DNA from: Hyphomicrobiales bacterium
Lineage (GTDB): Bacteria > Pseudomonadota > Alphaproteobacteria > Rhizobiales > Devosiaceae
Direction: 5' to 3'
Assembly: GCA_028290345.1 (NCBI GenBank)
Contig: JAQGKB010000159.1
Coordinates: forward strand, 1-5,468
DNA length: 5,468 nt
The notes beneath the pieces are model-generated. The model searched no databases. It was not told the DNA's origin and was given only the letters and a program-made list of their open reading frames with translations. How positions within the stretch are numbered: position 1 is the first letter of the stretch; each line of letters starts with the position of its first letter. This document shows positions 5,436 to 5,468 of the stretch, piece by piece. A program made the translations under genes and the position numbers.

Positions 5436-5468
5436 TTTGTGTGAAGCCAGCAAGGCATTAGCGACCGG

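Noticed and set aside
1..5468. Mobile elements, CRISPR, tRNA or rRNA genes, riboswitches
   Set aside because: No transposase or integrase-like product, no spaced direct repeats, and no cloverleaf-like or conserved RNA segment was seen. Composition looks even across the window.

Overview
The window looks like chromosomal DNA from an alphaproteobacterium, most likely of the order Hyphomicrobiales (Rhizobiales). The signs are a high GC content with GC-rich third codon positions, a XylH-type permease paired with a short one-domain sugar ATPase, and a class III alcohol dehydrogenase and RlmB-type methyltransferase that read like rhizobial proteins. A Devosia-like genus is possible, but I cannot place it from sequence alone. 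Genes fill nearly all of the window. The longest gap is about 140 bases, and there is no sign of an insertion sequence, prophage, CRISPR array or RNA gene.

Layout, left to right. Bases 1-1148 hold the end of a sugar ABC transporter operon: the C-terminal third of a XylH/RbsC-type permease, then its ATPase, followed by a GC-rich hairpin. Bases 1278-2422 hold a two-gene unit with a 2-base gap: a DUF1345 membrane protein and a YaiI/YqxD (UPF0178) protein, closed by a hairpin. Bases 2535-2981 hold a small exported lipoprotein with an Ala/Pro-rich linker and two canonical EF-hands, closed by a textbook UUCG-loop terminator. Bases 3123-4661 hold frmA, the glutathione-dependent formaldehyde dehydrogenase, followed 9 bases later by a DUF3224 protein. 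The last gene, rlmB (23S rRNA 2'-O-methyltransferase), runs on the minus strand and meets the DUF3224 gene tail to tail with 4 bases between the stop codons.

The units appear functionally independent: sugar uptake, an uncharacterised membrane protein/YaiI pair, a putative envelope calcium-binding lipoprotein, formaldehyde/S-nitrosoglutathione detoxification, and ribosome modification. I found no convincing new multi-gene system. The items most worth a second look are the EF-hand lipoprotein, the pore-like loop in the DUF1345 protein, the frmA-DUF3224 pairing without an adjacent S-formylglutathione hydrolase, and two dyads in the frmA leader.
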